38,805 bases of DNA, taken from Oxalobacteraceae bacterium (GTDB lineage Bacteria > Pseudomonadota > Gammaproteobacteria > Burkholderiales > Burkholderiaceae_D). Every line of letters begins with the position of its first letter. Position 1 is the first letter of the stretch. The stretch covers positions 1 through 38,805 of the forward strand of contig JAIXXN010000007.1 of the NCBI GenBank assembly GCA_027490725.1, read 5' to 3'. The translations under genes were made by a program, and so were the position numbers. Below, one piece after another: positions 18,011 to 26,248 of this stretch. Under the pieces are notes generated by a model. It worked only from the letters and a program-made list of their open reading frames with translations, was not told the DNA's origin and ran no database searches.

Positions 18011-19099
18011 TCAATAGCGGTAGAAGATGCGCTGGATTTCCTTGCTGTCAGTGGTGCGGGTCAGGGCCAGCATCAGCAGAATGCGGGCTTTCTGCGGGTT
18101 CAGCGTATCGGCAGCGACGAAGTCCAGCTCATCGTCATTGGCTTCGCCATTGCGTGCCACGATGCCCTGACCGACGCGGCTGGCGCGGACGATCAGCACG
18201 CCCTGTTTGCGCGCGGCAGAAAGTGCTGGTACCACTTTGCTGGCCAGACTGCCATCGCCGACACCGGCGTGGATCACGCCTTTGGCACCGGCTGCAACGA
18301 CGGCATTCAGCGCCGCAGGACCCATGTTGGCGTAGCCGTAGACGATGTCGACCTGCGGCAGGATGTTCAGCTGGCTGATGTCGAATTCCGTGTCAACCGT
18401 GTGCTGGCGGGCCGACAGATGGTAAAAGTAAGGCTTGTTGCCCTGAATGTAGCCGAGCATGCCCAGTTCCGGGGTTTTGAAGCTGTCCAGCGTCGAGGTA
18501 TTGGTTTTGGTGACGTCGCGGGCGGCGTGGATCTGGTCATTGAGTGCGACCAGTACGCCTTTGCCGATGGCTTCCTGACTGGCTGCCAGCAGCACCGCGT
18601 TGTACAGATTGATCGGGCCGTCAGCCGACAGGGCGGTACCGGGACGCATCGCGCCGACCACTACCACCGGCTTGCGGCTCTTCACCACCAGATCGAGGAA
18701 GTAAGCGGTTTCTTCCAGCGTGTCGGTACCGTGGGTGATGACGATGCCATCCACATCCGGCTGGGCCAGCAGGGTATTGACGCGCTTGGCCAGCGTCAGC
18801 CAGTGTTCATTGCTCATGTTTTCGCTGGCGATCTGGAACACCTGTTCGCCTTTGACCTGTGCCACCTTGGCCAGTTCCGGTACAGCCTGGATCAGCCTGT
18901 CCACACCCACCGTCGCCGCGGTATAGCCGACCGTGGTGGTGCTGGTGGCGCCGCTACCGGCAATCGTGCCGCCGGTGGCGAGGATGGTGACATGGGCCAG
19001 TTTTTCTGCGGCCTGGGCAGCGTTGCCGAGCAACAAGGAGCAGGCCAACAGTGCCTGCATCAGGCGCGTGGGGAAGGCGTGCGGACGGGGATGGGACAT
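18011..19099 (-). CDS. ansB: Periplasmic type II L-asparaginase
   Basis: Hydrolyses L-asparagine to aspartate and ammonia in the periplasm. The ATG at 19099 is chosen because AGGAG lies 5 nt upstream and the protein then starts with a signal peptide (residues 1-30, ending AAQA-AE). The total is 362 residues. Both active-site threonine motifs are present: ATGGTIAGSG with T45, and HGTDTLEETAYF with T125 and D126. The lid tyrosine is probably Y59 in VGYTAA. The end of the protein, KEIQRIFYRY, is family-typical. The gene is divergent from a small lipoprotein gene, with 145 bp between them. Confidence 0.95.
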   Translation of the reverse strand: MSHPRPHAFPTRLMQALLACSLLLGNAAQAAEKLAHVTILATGGTIAGSGATSTTTVGYTAATVGVDRLIQAVPELAKVAQVKGEQVFQIASENMSNEHWLTLAKRVNTLLAQPDVDGIVITHGTDTLEETAYFLDLVVKSRKPVVVVGAMRPGTALSADGPINLYNAVLLAASQEAIGKGVLVALNDQIHAARDVTKTNTSTLDSFKTPELGMLGYIQGNKPYFYHLSARQHTVDTEFDISQLNILPQVDIVYGYANMGPAALNAVVAAGAKGVIHAGVGDGSLASKVVPALSAARKQGVLIVRASRVGQGIVARNGEANDDELDFVAADTLNPQKARILLMLALTRTTDSKEIQRIFYRY

Positions 19100-19244
19100 G
19101 GAATCTCCTGAGCTGGCTGTAAAGCTGCTGATAGTAACAAATACCCGGCCTGTCAACAATGCAAGCCCCAGCTGCGTTATGGCTGGCGGGACACAGGGTT
19201 TTCGTGGATAATTTTCCTGAAATAGATATAAAAGAGAAAATATT

Positions 19245-19592
19245 ATGATGTTTGCAAACGTCATGCGGGGGCTCGCACTGCTACCGTTGATGCTGATACT
19301 GGTCGCTTGCGGCAAGAGCGCGGCCCAGCAGCGTCAGGAAGATGTGGCCACCCTCACCAGTCAGGGTGAAAAATACGTGAAAGAGAAAGTGCTGGAACCG
19401 GGGGCAGCGCAATTTCGCAACCAGTTCATCGGCAAGGGCGGTGCGCCGTGTGGTGAAGTCAACACCAAGGACGCTTTCGGCGGCTATATCGGCTACCAGC
19501 GCTACATTGCCGTGGCGCGTGACCTGACTTTGCTGGCGCAGGATGTGGCACCGGCCGAGTTCGAGCAGAACTGGCAACAGCTGTGCCGTTAG
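19245..19592 (+). CDS. Small conserved lipoprotein
   Basis: A 115-residue predicted lipoprotein. The signal peptide MMFANVMRGLALLPLMLILVAC ends in a good lipobox (L-V-A-C), so the mature protein starts at C22. The mature part has a short charged helix (KSAAQQRQEDVATLTSQGEKYVKEK) and a conserved-looking core with F-R-N, C-G-E-V-N and F-G-G-Y-x-G-Y-x-R, plus a final cysteine two residues from the end that may pair with the first core cysteine. I recall this CGEVN...FGGY pattern in unnamed proteobacterial proteins. No function can be assigned. A second in-frame ATG follows directly at 19248. Confidence 0.82.
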   Translation: MMFANVMRGLALLPLMLILVACGKSAAQQRQEDVATLTSQGEKYVKEKVLEPGAAQFRNQFIGKGGAPCGEVNTKDAFGGYIGYQRYIAVARDLTLLAQDVAPAEFEQNWQQLCR

Positions 19593-19616
19593 CCCTGCCG
19601 TCTGCTCAGCGCAGCG

Positions 19617-20783
19617 TCAGACACTGCGTAGCGGCTTGCAGTGCCGGGTCAGCCGGCGGATGGACGGAGGGTGCTGGCCGCGCGGATGACGTAAGGCTTC
19701 CTGCGCGCGTTCGTAGCCAAAGCGCCACTGGTCGTCCATAAATCGGACAAATTCTTCGTGGGTGGGCGGCATCGCCAGCTCGATGCGGTTGCGGCGCCAG
19801 TGCAGCTTCTGCTGGAGTTGCTGGCGCGCCAGCGTCCGCGATACATCCGAACTATCAATCCGCAGATCCGCCAGATGGGTGTTGGCATAGCGCAGGCGCG
19901 CATTGCCGTTGATGCCCAGCACGGCGCGCCAGGCCGGAATCGAAAACACCTGATCGAAGGCTTCTTTAAACTCCAGTATCACTTCCTTGCCCAGTCGCCG
20001 GGCGATTTCCACCGGGAACAGATCGAGCACGCCGCCGATGTACTCGTGGCCGCAGTAGGGCTGGCAGCGGAAATAGTACATATCGGAAATCGAGATGCGT
20101 GCCGCTTCGCTCAGGGTGGCGCCATGTTCCAGCAAGAGTTCATCGGCAACCGCATGCTGGCCCCAGCGCGCGGCACTGAGCGGTGACTTCAGGTGTGCCA
20201 GCAAGGCGGCGCTGCGGGCGTTGCAGAACACCGTTTCGGCAAATAGCTTGCGTCCCTGACGCGGCTGTCCGACCTCGCTGGCGTCAAACAGCAGCTTGCC
20301 GCCGATGATGGCGACGTCCACTTCGGCCTGCCCGCTGTCGGGCGGGAAGGGCAGTTGCGGCGGAATCTCGAACAGATAATCCCCGAACAGATCCGGAATC
20401 AGCGGTGCGCTGGTATTCGACAGCTTGCGCCGCGCCGCCGCCAGCAAGGTGTCGCTCAGGCGCGCTTGCGGAGTCGATTTCAGGCTGCACCAGAACGCAT
20501 ACATCTGCGGCGAGGCCAGCCACTGGCGTTGCTGCGCCGGATCGGGCAGGTGGTGGATGATGGTGGCGGCGATTGCGCCGCCACAACTGGCCAGCAGCAC
20601 GTCCGGCGCCTGACCGGCGGCGCGTAACGCTGCATACATGCCGATATAAATGCCGAAACGGAAACCGCCGCCACCGAGCACCATGCAGCGTTGATAGGGA
20701 ACGGGGGCGCTAGCCTCCTGCGGGGTGGCAGGGTGGGCGGGCGGGCAGGGATGATGAATGCGGGAAGTCATAGGTACCACCAT
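19617..20783 (-). CDS. Patatin-like phospholipase homologue lacking the usual catalytic Ser and Asp
   Basis: Patatin-fold protein of 388 residues if started at the ATG at 20783 (AGGTG upstream); an ATG at 20771 is also possible. The oxyanion loop GGGGFRFG is at 37-44. The nucleophile elbow, normally G-x-S-x-G, reads ASCGG, which puts Cys67 at the nucleophile position. The catalytic Asp motif DGG reads IGG (I249), although the following VLDLFPVE matches the usual VDNLPV. Both members of the Ser-Asp dyad are therefore changed. The C-terminal 130 residues are charged and helical. It may be a pseudo-lipase or an acyl-transfer enzyme with a thiol nucleophile. No obvious partner gene lies next to it. 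Family membership is likely; activity is uncertain. Confidence 0.82.
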   Translation of the reverse strand: MVVPMTSRIHHPCPPAHPATPQEASAPVPYQRCMVLGGGGFRFGIYIGMYAALRAAGQAPDVLLASCGGAIAATIIHHLPDPAQQRQWLASPQMYAFWCSLKSTPQARLSDTLLAAARRKLSNTSAPLIPDLFGDYLFEIPPQLPFPPDSGQAEVDVAIIGGKLLFDASEVGQPRQGRKLFAETVFCNARSAALLAHLKSPLSAARWGQHAVADELLLEHGATLSEAARISISDMYYFRCQPYCGHEYIGGVLDLFPVEIARRLGKEVILEFKEAFDQVFSIPAWRAVLGINGNARLRYANTHLADLRIDSSDVSRTLARQQLQQKLHWRRNRIELAMPPTHEEFVRFMDDQWRFGYERAQEALRHPRGQHPPSIRRLTRHCKPLRSV

Positions 20784-20898
20784 ATCACACCTGCTGTCGA
20801 GCGCTGCGGTGCTGCCTGACGCCGGTCGCACTGCGGCACGCTGTCAGATGCCGTGCTAGCGGCAGCGGCCTGCGTTTGTATTTAATTTTGTAACATTG

Positions 20899-20927
20899 TT
20901 TAATTTCAATTCCTATTATGTTATGAT
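20899..20927 (+). promoter_or_regulatory. Probable sigma-70 promoter of the hemolysin III gene
   Basis: TTTAAT at 20899-20904 and TATGAT at 20922-20927 are 17 bp apart in a strikingly AT-rich tract (about 20876-20945) that contrasts with the GC-rich surroundings. It would give a leader of about 110 nt. Confidence 0.5.
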
Positions 20928-21003
20928 TATTTTTTTACTAAGTATTACTGGAATAGAGGCGCGCTTCAAGAATTGAACCGTGGGGTGCCATACAATGGGG
21001 CAG

Positions 21004-21023
21004 CGACAGCGCTTCTGCTGTCG
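21004..21023 (+). other. Hairpin in the hemolysin III gene leader
   Basis: A perfect 7-bp inverted repeat, CGACAGC (21004-21010) and GCTGTCG (21017-21023) around loop GCTTCT, ends 22 nt before the ATG. It lacks a T run, so a role in translation or mRNA stability is more likely than termination. Confidence 0.4.
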
Positions 21024-21045
21024 AACTCAAGCATTGGATAGCACC

Positions 21046-21663
21046 ATGTATTACGGCGAACGATTTAACAGCATTACGCACAGCGTGGGTGCGGCGCTGG
21101 CTGCAGTAGGCGGTATCTGGCTGATTGTGCTGGCCGCGCGCAGCGGCGATGCGTGGAAGGTGGTCAGTTTCAGTATCTATGCCTTGACGCTGCTGGGGCT
21201 TTACCTGACCTCGACGCTGTATCACAGTCTGCGCGGACGGGCCAAGGATGTGCTGCGCAAGATGGATCATTGCGCCATCTACCTGCTGATTGCGGGCAGC
21301 TATACGCCGTTCACGCTGGTGAGTCTGCGCGGCGCGTGGGGCTGGTCGCTGTTCGGGGTGGTCTGGACGCTGGCGCTGGTGGGCATCGTGCAGGAATTGC
21401 TGTTTGCGCGCGGCGCCCGCGTACTGTCGCTGGTGATCTATGTGGCGATGGGCTGGGTGGCCGTGATCGGCGCCAGTCCACTGGTGGCGGCGCTGGGCTG
21501 GGACGGTTTTGCCTGGCTGGCAGTCGGGGGTGTGGTCTACACGGCAGGCATAGCCTTTTTCGTGACCGACCACAAATGGCCTTACGGCCATGGTGTATGG
21601 CATTTGTTTGTGCTCGGCGGCAGTGCATGCCACTTTGGTGCGGTGCTACTGTATGTCGCCTGA
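21046..21663 (+). CDS. trhA: PAQR/hemolysin III family membrane protein
   Basis: Seven-span inner-membrane protein of the hemolysin III (YqfA/TrhA) branch of the PAQR superfamily, linked to membrane energetics and fluidity homeostasis in bacteria. The ATG at 21046 gives 205 residues, the normal length, beginning MYYGERFNSITHSVG. The metal-site motifs of the superfamily are intact: S-T-L-Y-H-S near residue 60, D-H-C-A-I-Y-L-L-I-A-G-S-Y-T-P-F, and the C-terminal DHKWPYGHGVWHLFVLGG with two histidines. The frame is open further upstream, but the longer form lacks family support. An AT-rich promoter region and a leader hairpin precede it. The LysR gene follows on the same strand after 40 nt. Confidence 0.93.
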   Translation: MYYGERFNSITHSVGAALAAVGGIWLIVLAARSGDAWKVVSFSIYALTLLGLYLTSTLYHSLRGRAKDVLRKMDHCAIYLLIAGSYTPFTLVSLRGAWGWSLFGVVWTLALVGIVQELLFARGARVLSLVIYVAMGWVAVIGASPLVAALGWDGFAWLAVGGVVYTAGIAFFVTDHKWPYGHGVWHLFVLGGSACHFGAVLLYVA

Positions 21664-21703
21664 GCGATCACGGTAACAGTAGCATTTCAAGGGTAGAGGG
21701 CAC

Positions 21704-22585
21704 GTGGAAATCAATTCCGATGATCTGAAAACGTTTATCACGGTAATCGACAGCGGCACACTGAGCGCCGCCTCCGTTCATCTAGGTCAGACCACTTCCG
21801 GTGTCAGTCGCGCGCTAGCGCGGCTGGAAGACAAACTGGCTACCTCGCTACTCACCCGCACCACCCGCCGCATGGAACTGACCGAGGAAGGCCAGTTGTT
21901 CCTTGAGCAGGCGCGTGCCATTCTGGGCGCCATGGAAGAGGCGGAAGAATCGATCCGGATCCGTCAGCAGCGGCCCGCTGGCCGGCTGTGCCTGTCGGCC
22001 GATTCGGCCTTCCTGCTGCATTGTGTACTGCCCCATCTGGCGGAATTCCGTAGCCGCTATCCGGACATCCGGCTGGAACTCAATAGCAGCGATCAGGCCA
22101 CGGAAGTGCTGGAACAGCGTACCGACCTGGCCATCCGCATCGGCCTGCCGGACGACGCCAGCCAGCATGCCGAAGTGCTGGCCAGTTCGCCGCTGCTGGT
22201 GCTGGCCAGCCCCGACTATCTGCAAGCCTACGGCACGCCGCACACCCCGGAACAGCTGAGCGCACATACCCTGATCGGTGATGTCCAGAGCGCAGCGGAG
22301 CAGCACTGGCCGCTGCGCCATCTGGGCGGCAACAGCCTGCCCATCGTGCCGGCAATTGCCGCCTCCAGCGTCGAAACCCGCCGCCAGCTGGCGCTGCGCG
22401 GGCAGGGTATCGCCTGTCTGGCCGAGTACCTGAGCACGGCCGACGTAGCGGCTGGCCGGCTGGTGCCACTGTTGCGCGACGCCGATGCCGGTCAGACTCA
22501 GCAGATCTGCGCGGTCTACCTGCGCAACACCCGGCTGGCGCAGCGCATCCAGTGCTTCCTCGAGTTTTTGCGCGAAAAGCTGTAG
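21704..22585 (+). CDS. LysR-family transcriptional regulator
   Basis: LysR-type regulator of 293 residues starting at the GTG at 21704, preceded by AGAGGG. The winged helix-turn-helix covers residues 5-62 (DDLKTFITVIDSGTLSAASVHLGQTTSGVSRALARLE), then a linker helix and the periplasmic-binding-like effector domain from about residue 90 (GRLCLSADSAFLL). It resembles the YafC/DsdC-like group that often controls a neighbouring metabolic gene. It is read in the same direction as the hemolysin III gene upstream and the LiaI-like gene downstream, with no divergent target, so its target cannot be inferred. Confidence 0.93.
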   Translation: MEINSDDLKTFITVIDSGTLSAASVHLGQTTSGVSRALARLEDKLATSLLTRTTRRMELTEEGQLFLEQARAILGAMEEAEESIRIRQQRPAGRLCLSADSAFLLHCVLPHLAEFRSRYPDIRLELNSSDQATEVLEQRTDLAIRIGLPDDASQHAEVLASSPLLVLASPDYLQAYGTPHTPEQLSAHTLIGDVQSAAEQHWPLRHLGGNSLPIVPAIAASSVETRRQLALRGQGIACLAEYLSTADVAAGRLVPLLRDADAGQTQQICAVYLRNTRLAQRIQCFLEFLREKL

Positions 22586-22698
22586 TTTCCGGGCGGTCAG
22601 CGCCGTTCACCGGTCGCTTTCCGCCGTTGGCCGAATAGCAGTTTCCCCGCCAGCGTATCACCGGTATTGTTCTATTCATACCGCAACGGGAGACTGAT

Positions 22699-23088
22699 AT
22701 GAGCACTCACCACACTACACAAACTGCTTACCGCTGGCGCCAGCAACTGGTCTGGGGCACCCTGATGATTGTTGTCGGGGGAGCTTTGCTGCTCGACCAG
22801 ATCGACCTGATCCAGCTGGAATTCAATCTGGCCCGCCTGTGGCGCTACTGGCCATGGCTGCTGGTGATCAGCGGCCTGACCAAGATCATTCCGCCGACCA
22901 CGCCACGCCACTTACTGAGCGGCCTGTGGGAAATCTTCTTCGCTGGCTGGTGGTATGTCTCGTTCAACCACATCTTTGGCGTCGGCTTCGGCACCACCTG
23001 GCCAGCGTTGCTGGTGGCCTGGGGTATCGGCCTGTTGCTGCGCCCGCTGCTGGATAATCTCAACGCACCGAACAAGGAGACCGTATGA
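22699..23088 (+). CDS. DUF5668/LiaI-like membrane protein
   Basis: A 129-residue inner-membrane protein, first of a four-gene operon. After a polar N terminus it has two hairpin-like membrane pairs: WGTLMIVVGGALLLDQIDLI, a Trp-rich LWRYWPWLLVISGLTKII, and a second pair around residues 76-118. The L-L-D-Q-x-x-L and W-P-x-L-L-V-x-x-G patterns are those of the DUF5668 (LiaI/LiaF transmembrane) family. GGGAG precedes the ATG. The stop overlaps the next ATG by four bases (ATGA). In Firmicutes LiaI/LiaF proteins sense cell-envelope damage; here the job is inferred from the family and from the downstream two-component genes. Confidence 0.85.
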   Translation: MSTHHTTQTAYRWRQQLVWGTLMIVVGGALLLDQIDLIQLEFNLARLWRYWPWLLVISGLTKIIPPTTPRHLLSGLWEIFFAGWWYVSFNHIFGVGFGTTWPALLVAWGIGLLLRPLLDNLNAPNKETV

Positions 23089-23810
23089 AAACGCCTCGTC
23101 CACGTAACCCCGCATCGCAAATGGCAGTGGGCCTGTTTGTCATCGCGATCGGGCTGATCTTCCTGCTCGATAACATCGGCTTACTTGATCTCGATTTCAC
23201 CCTGCACCTGTGGCCGACTGCACTGATCTTTTTCGGGGTGCTGAAGATTTTGCAAACCCGTACGGTATCCGGTTCGCTGGTGGGGGCTGGTCTGATTCTG
23301 TTCGGCGGGGTGACCTTCCTGCACGAAATCGGCGTGATTACGCTGGGCTGGCGTGCCCTGTGGCCGCTGCTGCTGATCATCGCCGGGCTGTCGGTGGTGT
23401 TCAAATCGGATAAGGGCGGGGGCCTGATCCGGGGGCGCTCGCTGCCCGAGGATGGCACGGCGGCCTTCGACAAAGGTAGCGATGATGCGCAGCTCAACAT
23501 CACCGCCATCATGGGTGGTTTCGAACGCCGCGTCACGACGCCGGATTTTCGCGGTGGTGAAGTCACCGCCATCTTCGGCGGCTGCGAACTGGATATGCGC
23601 CAGAGTTCGATCAACGGCGTGGCCGTACTGAATGTGTTTGCCCTGTTTGGCGGCATCACCATCAAAGTCCCGGCCGACTGGACGGTAGAGCTGGAAGGTA
23701 CGCCCATCATGGGCGGCTTCGAAGAAAAGACCATCGCTCCGGCTACGCCGAGCAAACGTCTGATCGTGCGTGGCTACGCCATCATGGGCGGCATGGAAGT
23801 GCGTAACTGA
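23085..23810 (+). CDS. LiaF-like membrane protein with C-terminal GG-repeat domain
   Basis: A 241-residue protein. The N-terminal 110 residues form four short membrane segments in the same DUF5668 pattern as its neighbour (GLIFLLDNIGLLDLDF, LWPTALIFFGVLKIL, GLILFGGVTFLHEIG, LWPLLLIIAGLSVVF). The C-terminal domain (about 135-241) contains five recurring strand-turn units: IMGGFERR, IFGGCELD, LFGGITIK, IMGGFEEK and IMGGMEVR. This matches the LiaF-like C-terminal domain and suggests a small beta-solenoid facing away from the membrane. It overlaps the preceding gene by four bases and is followed by the kinase after two bases. The likely role is accessory sensing or inhibition of the adjacent kinase, as LiaF does for LiaS. 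Confidence 0.88.
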   Translation: MKTPRPRNPASQMAVGLFVIAIGLIFLLDNIGLLDLDFTLHLWPTALIFFGVLKILQTRTVSGSLVGAGLILFGGVTFLHEIGVITLGWRALWPLLLIIAGLSVVFKSDKGGGLIRGRSLPEDGTAAFDKGSDDAQLNITAIMGGFERRVTTPDFRGGEVTAIFGGCELDMRQSSINGVAVLNVFALFGGITIKVPADWTVELEGTPIMGGFEEKTIAPATPSKRLIVRGYAIMGGMEVRN

Positions 23811-23812
23811 GC

Positions 23813-24892
23813 ATGCAGGGCCTGACCATCAACCGGCGCGGCAGTCAGATCTACCTACTGGTCTGGCTGTTGCTCGGGATCGCCCTGGGCAGCGTGATGG
23901 TACTGGCGCAGGTTGCGCCGCTCGCCAACGCGATGCTGTTTGCGGTCCCCATGCATCTGCTGTATGCCTACGCGGCTGGCTACTCGGCCCACTATCTGTG
24001 CCGCGCCTATCCGCTCGGCGGCCGCAGTGCCGGCGCCATCGTGCTGGTGCTACTGGTCGCGGCACTGGTATCGGGTTTGCTGTGGCTAGTCGCAGGGCAG
24101 TTGTGGAATAGCGCCTGTCTGGCACTCGGGGTGCACTGGGCCGGGCTGGCACTGGGGCCGCACCTGTCGTCACTGGTGGTAGGACTGGGGGTGCTGCTGT
24201 ATGGTCTGGCGGCGGCGCTGCATTATCTGGTGATCGAATTTGTCCGCGCCAAACAGGCCGAACAGCGCGAGCTGGAATCGCTGCTGATGGCGCAGGAAGC
24301 CGAGTTGCGCATGCTGCGCACCCAGATCGACCCGCACTTCCTGTTTAACAGCCTGAATTCGATTAGTGCCCTGACCTCGCAGGATGCCAAAGCTGCGCGC
24401 CGCATGACGCTGGAACTGGCCAGCTTTTTCCGTCAGTCGCTGGGTATGGAGGCGCACAAAAAGGTCACACTGGCAGAAGAATTGAAACTGATCCGGCACT
24501 TTCTGGCGATCGAACAGGTGCGCTTCGGCGAGCGTCTGCAGATCGACGAGCAAGTCGAAGCGACTGCGCTGGATTGCCTGGTGCCACCGATGCTGATCCA
24601 GCCGCTGGTGGAAAACGCCGTCAAGCATGGCATCTGCAACTTGCCCGAAGGCGGCGTGATCCGCCTGACGGCGCGCCGTGCCGGTTCGGTGCTGCAGATC
24701 CGGGTCGACAATCCGGTCGATCCGGATGCTGCCGCGCTGCGCAGCGAAGGGCACGGGATAGGCCTGAGCAATGTGCGCCAGCGCCTAGCCGGGGCGTACA
24801 AACATGAGGCCAGCATACACTGGGTACAGCAGGCGCTATGCTTTAGCGTAGAACTGATGCTGCCGGCCCAGACTGAGGAAGGAGAACTGTAA
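23813..24892 (+). CDS. LytS-type sensor histidine kinase
   Basis: Membrane histidine kinase of 359 residues. Four membrane spans lie near 13-34, 39-62, 73-97 and 119-144, with almost no periplasmic domain, so it is an intramembrane-sensing type. A short coiled coil (145-168) leads into the His_kinase domain, with the phosphoacceptor H175 in QIDPHFLFNSLNSI. The HATPase part has the N box around PLVENAVKHG and the G box GHGIGLSNVRQRL. It starts two bases after the LiaF-like gene and ends three bases before the LytTR regulator. With those genes it forms a complete candidate envelope-stress circuit, similar in logic to LiaF-LiaS-LiaR but using a LytS/LytTR pair. Confidence 0.93.
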   Translation: MQGLTINRRGSQIYLLVWLLLGIALGSVMVLAQVAPLANAMLFAVPMHLLYAYAAGYSAHYLCRAYPLGGRSAGAIVLVLLVAALVSGLLWLVAGQLWNSACLALGVHWAGLALGPHLSSLVVGLGVLLYGLAAALHYLVIEFVRAKQAEQRELESLLMAQEAELRMLRTQIDPHFLFNSLNSISALTSQDAKAARRMTLELASFFRQSLGMEAHKKVTLAEELKLIRHFLAIEQVRFGERLQIDEQVEATALDCLVPPMLIQPLVENAVKHGICNLPEGGVIRLTARRAGSVLQIRVDNPVDPDAAALRSEGHGIGLSNVRQRLAGAYKHEASIHWVQQALCFSVELMLPAQTEEGEL

Positions 24893-24895
24893 GCG

Positions 24896-25639
24896 ATGCG
24901 GATTATTATCGTCGACGATGAAATGCTGGCGCGCGGCGTGGTGCGCGAGTATCTGGCCGAGCATGCCGATGCTGAGATTGTGGCGGAATGCGCCAATGGC
25001 TTCGAAGCGGTCAAGGCCATTAGCGAACTGGCGCCGGATCTGGTGTTCCTCGATATCCAGATGCCCAAGCTCGATGGCTTCGAGGTCGCCGAGCTGGCCG
25101 GCAACAAGACGCGCTATATTTTTGCCACCGCGTTCGACCAGTACGCGATCAAGGCCTTCGAATTCCATGCGCTCGATTATCTGCTGAAACCGTTCAGCCA
25201 GCAGCGCTTCGATCAGGCACTCGCGCATGCGCGGGCGAATCTGGCCAGTAGTGGCGGGGGCGGTGATGTGGCCGTAGCCAGCATGGTGCGCGAAGCGGCG
25301 TCACGCCATCGGCCGCTGGGGCGGGTGCTGATCCGCGATGGTGCCAAGGTGCACGTGATTACCTGCGACAAGATCGAGGTGATCGAAGCGCAGGATGACT
25401 ACGTGCAGATCCGTTCCGAAGGGCGTAACTATCTGAAGAACCAGCGCATGGCGGAGCTGGAAGAACAGCTCGATAGCGCACAGTTCCTGCGCATCCACCG
25501 CTCGTGGATCGTCAACATCGCGTGCGTAGAGCGGATCGAACAAGCCACGCGCGATAGCTATGTGGCGCTGCTCAAGGATGGCAGCAAGGTACCGGTGAGC
25601 CGTAGCGGTTATCAGAAGATTCGGGCAGTACTGCAGTAA
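24896..25639 (+). CDS. LytTR-family response regulator
   Basis: Response regulator of 247 residues. The receiver domain (1-115) has acidic residues D8 and D9, phosphoacceptor D53 (LVFLDIQMP) and K98 (LLKPF). After a Gly/Ser-rich linker (about 120-128), the LytTR DNA-binding domain runs from about 143 to the end, including VEAQDDYVQIR-type and FLRIHRSWIVN blocks typical of the family. It is the last gene of the four-gene operon and follows the kinase after three bases. It probably activates envelope genes, perhaps its own operon, through LytTR direct-repeat sites, none of which I could point to with confidence. Confidence 0.95.
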   Translation: MRIIIVDDEMLARGVVREYLAEHADAEIVAECANGFEAVKAISELAPDLVFLDIQMPKLDGFEVAELAGNKTRYIFATAFDQYAIKAFEFHALDYLLKPFSQQRFDQALAHARANLASSGGGGDVAVASMVREAASRHRPLGRVLIRDGAKVHVITCDKIEVIEAQDDYVQIRSEGRNYLKNQRMAELEEQLDSAQFLRIHRSWIVNIACVERIEQATRDSYVALLKDGSKVPVSRSGYQKIRAVLQ

Positions 25640-25715
25640 GGGCTGGCGCGGCAGCGATCGCGCGCGTTAGGCAAGGCGGAATTGAAGAGTTTAATTTCCC
25701 ATGGAGAGCAGACCG

Positions 25716-26246
25716 ATGATGAGCTTCGAAGCAGCCCAGCAGGATATGCGGCAAGCCTACTATGACGGTGCCGCAGGTGTGGTGGTGTCGGCCAGCGTGT
25801 GGTGTGTGGCGGCCTTGCTGGCATGGCAGCGTAGCGCCGGGCAGGCGATTGCCGCCTTGCTGATTGGTGGCATGTGCATTTTCCCCGTATCGATAGCGCT
25901 GGTCAGGCTGCTGGGGCGCAGCGGCGCACACCACCGGGAGAATCCGCTGGCCGGGCTAGCCGCGAGTGGCACGGTATGGATGCTGCTTGCGATCCCGGCC
26001 GCCTACGCCGCCTCGCTGTATAAAGTCGAATGGTTTTTCCCCGCGATGCTGCTGACCATAGGCGGGCGCTACCTGACCTTCAGTCTGCTTTACGGCCTGC
26101 GAAGCTACTATCTGTGTGGCGCCGCGCTGGCGCTGGCCGGCATCGCCGTGGTACTGCTCCGGATGCCGGTGAGCGCCGGCGCACTGGCAGGCGCACTGAT
26201 CGAATATAGCTTCGGCGCCTATCTGTTCCTGCAAGCACGCCGCTAA
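25716..26246 (+). CDS. Small integral membrane protein of unknown function
   Basis: A 176-residue protein starting at the ATG at 25716 (GGAGAG about 9 nt upstream); the frame is open from 25701. After an amphipathic N terminus (FEAAQQDMRQAYYDGAAG) it has five or six membrane segments, with Trp and Tyr at the borders. The layout recalls the DUF7010 group of small bacterial membrane proteins, but I hold that call loosely. It lies 76 nt after the LytTR gene in the same direction and could be the last member of that operon. The stop codon TAA at 26244-26246 is followed within 3 nt by a palindromic repeat. Confidence 0.6.
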   Translation: MMSFEAAQQDMRQAYYDGAAGVVVSASVWCVAALLAWQRSAGQAIAALLIGGMCIFPVSIALVRLLGRSGAHHRENPLAGLAASGTVWMLLAIPAAYAASLYKVEWFFPAMLLTIGGRYLTFSLLYGLRSYYLCGAALALAGIAVVLLRMPVSAGALAGALIEYSFGAYLFLQARR

Positions 26247-26248
26247 AA

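Noticed and set aside
20980..21045. N-terminal extension or leader peptide ahead of the hemolysin III protein
   Set aside because: The extra 22 residues overlap a stable leader hairpin and are not expected in the family; the ATG at 21046 restores normal length.
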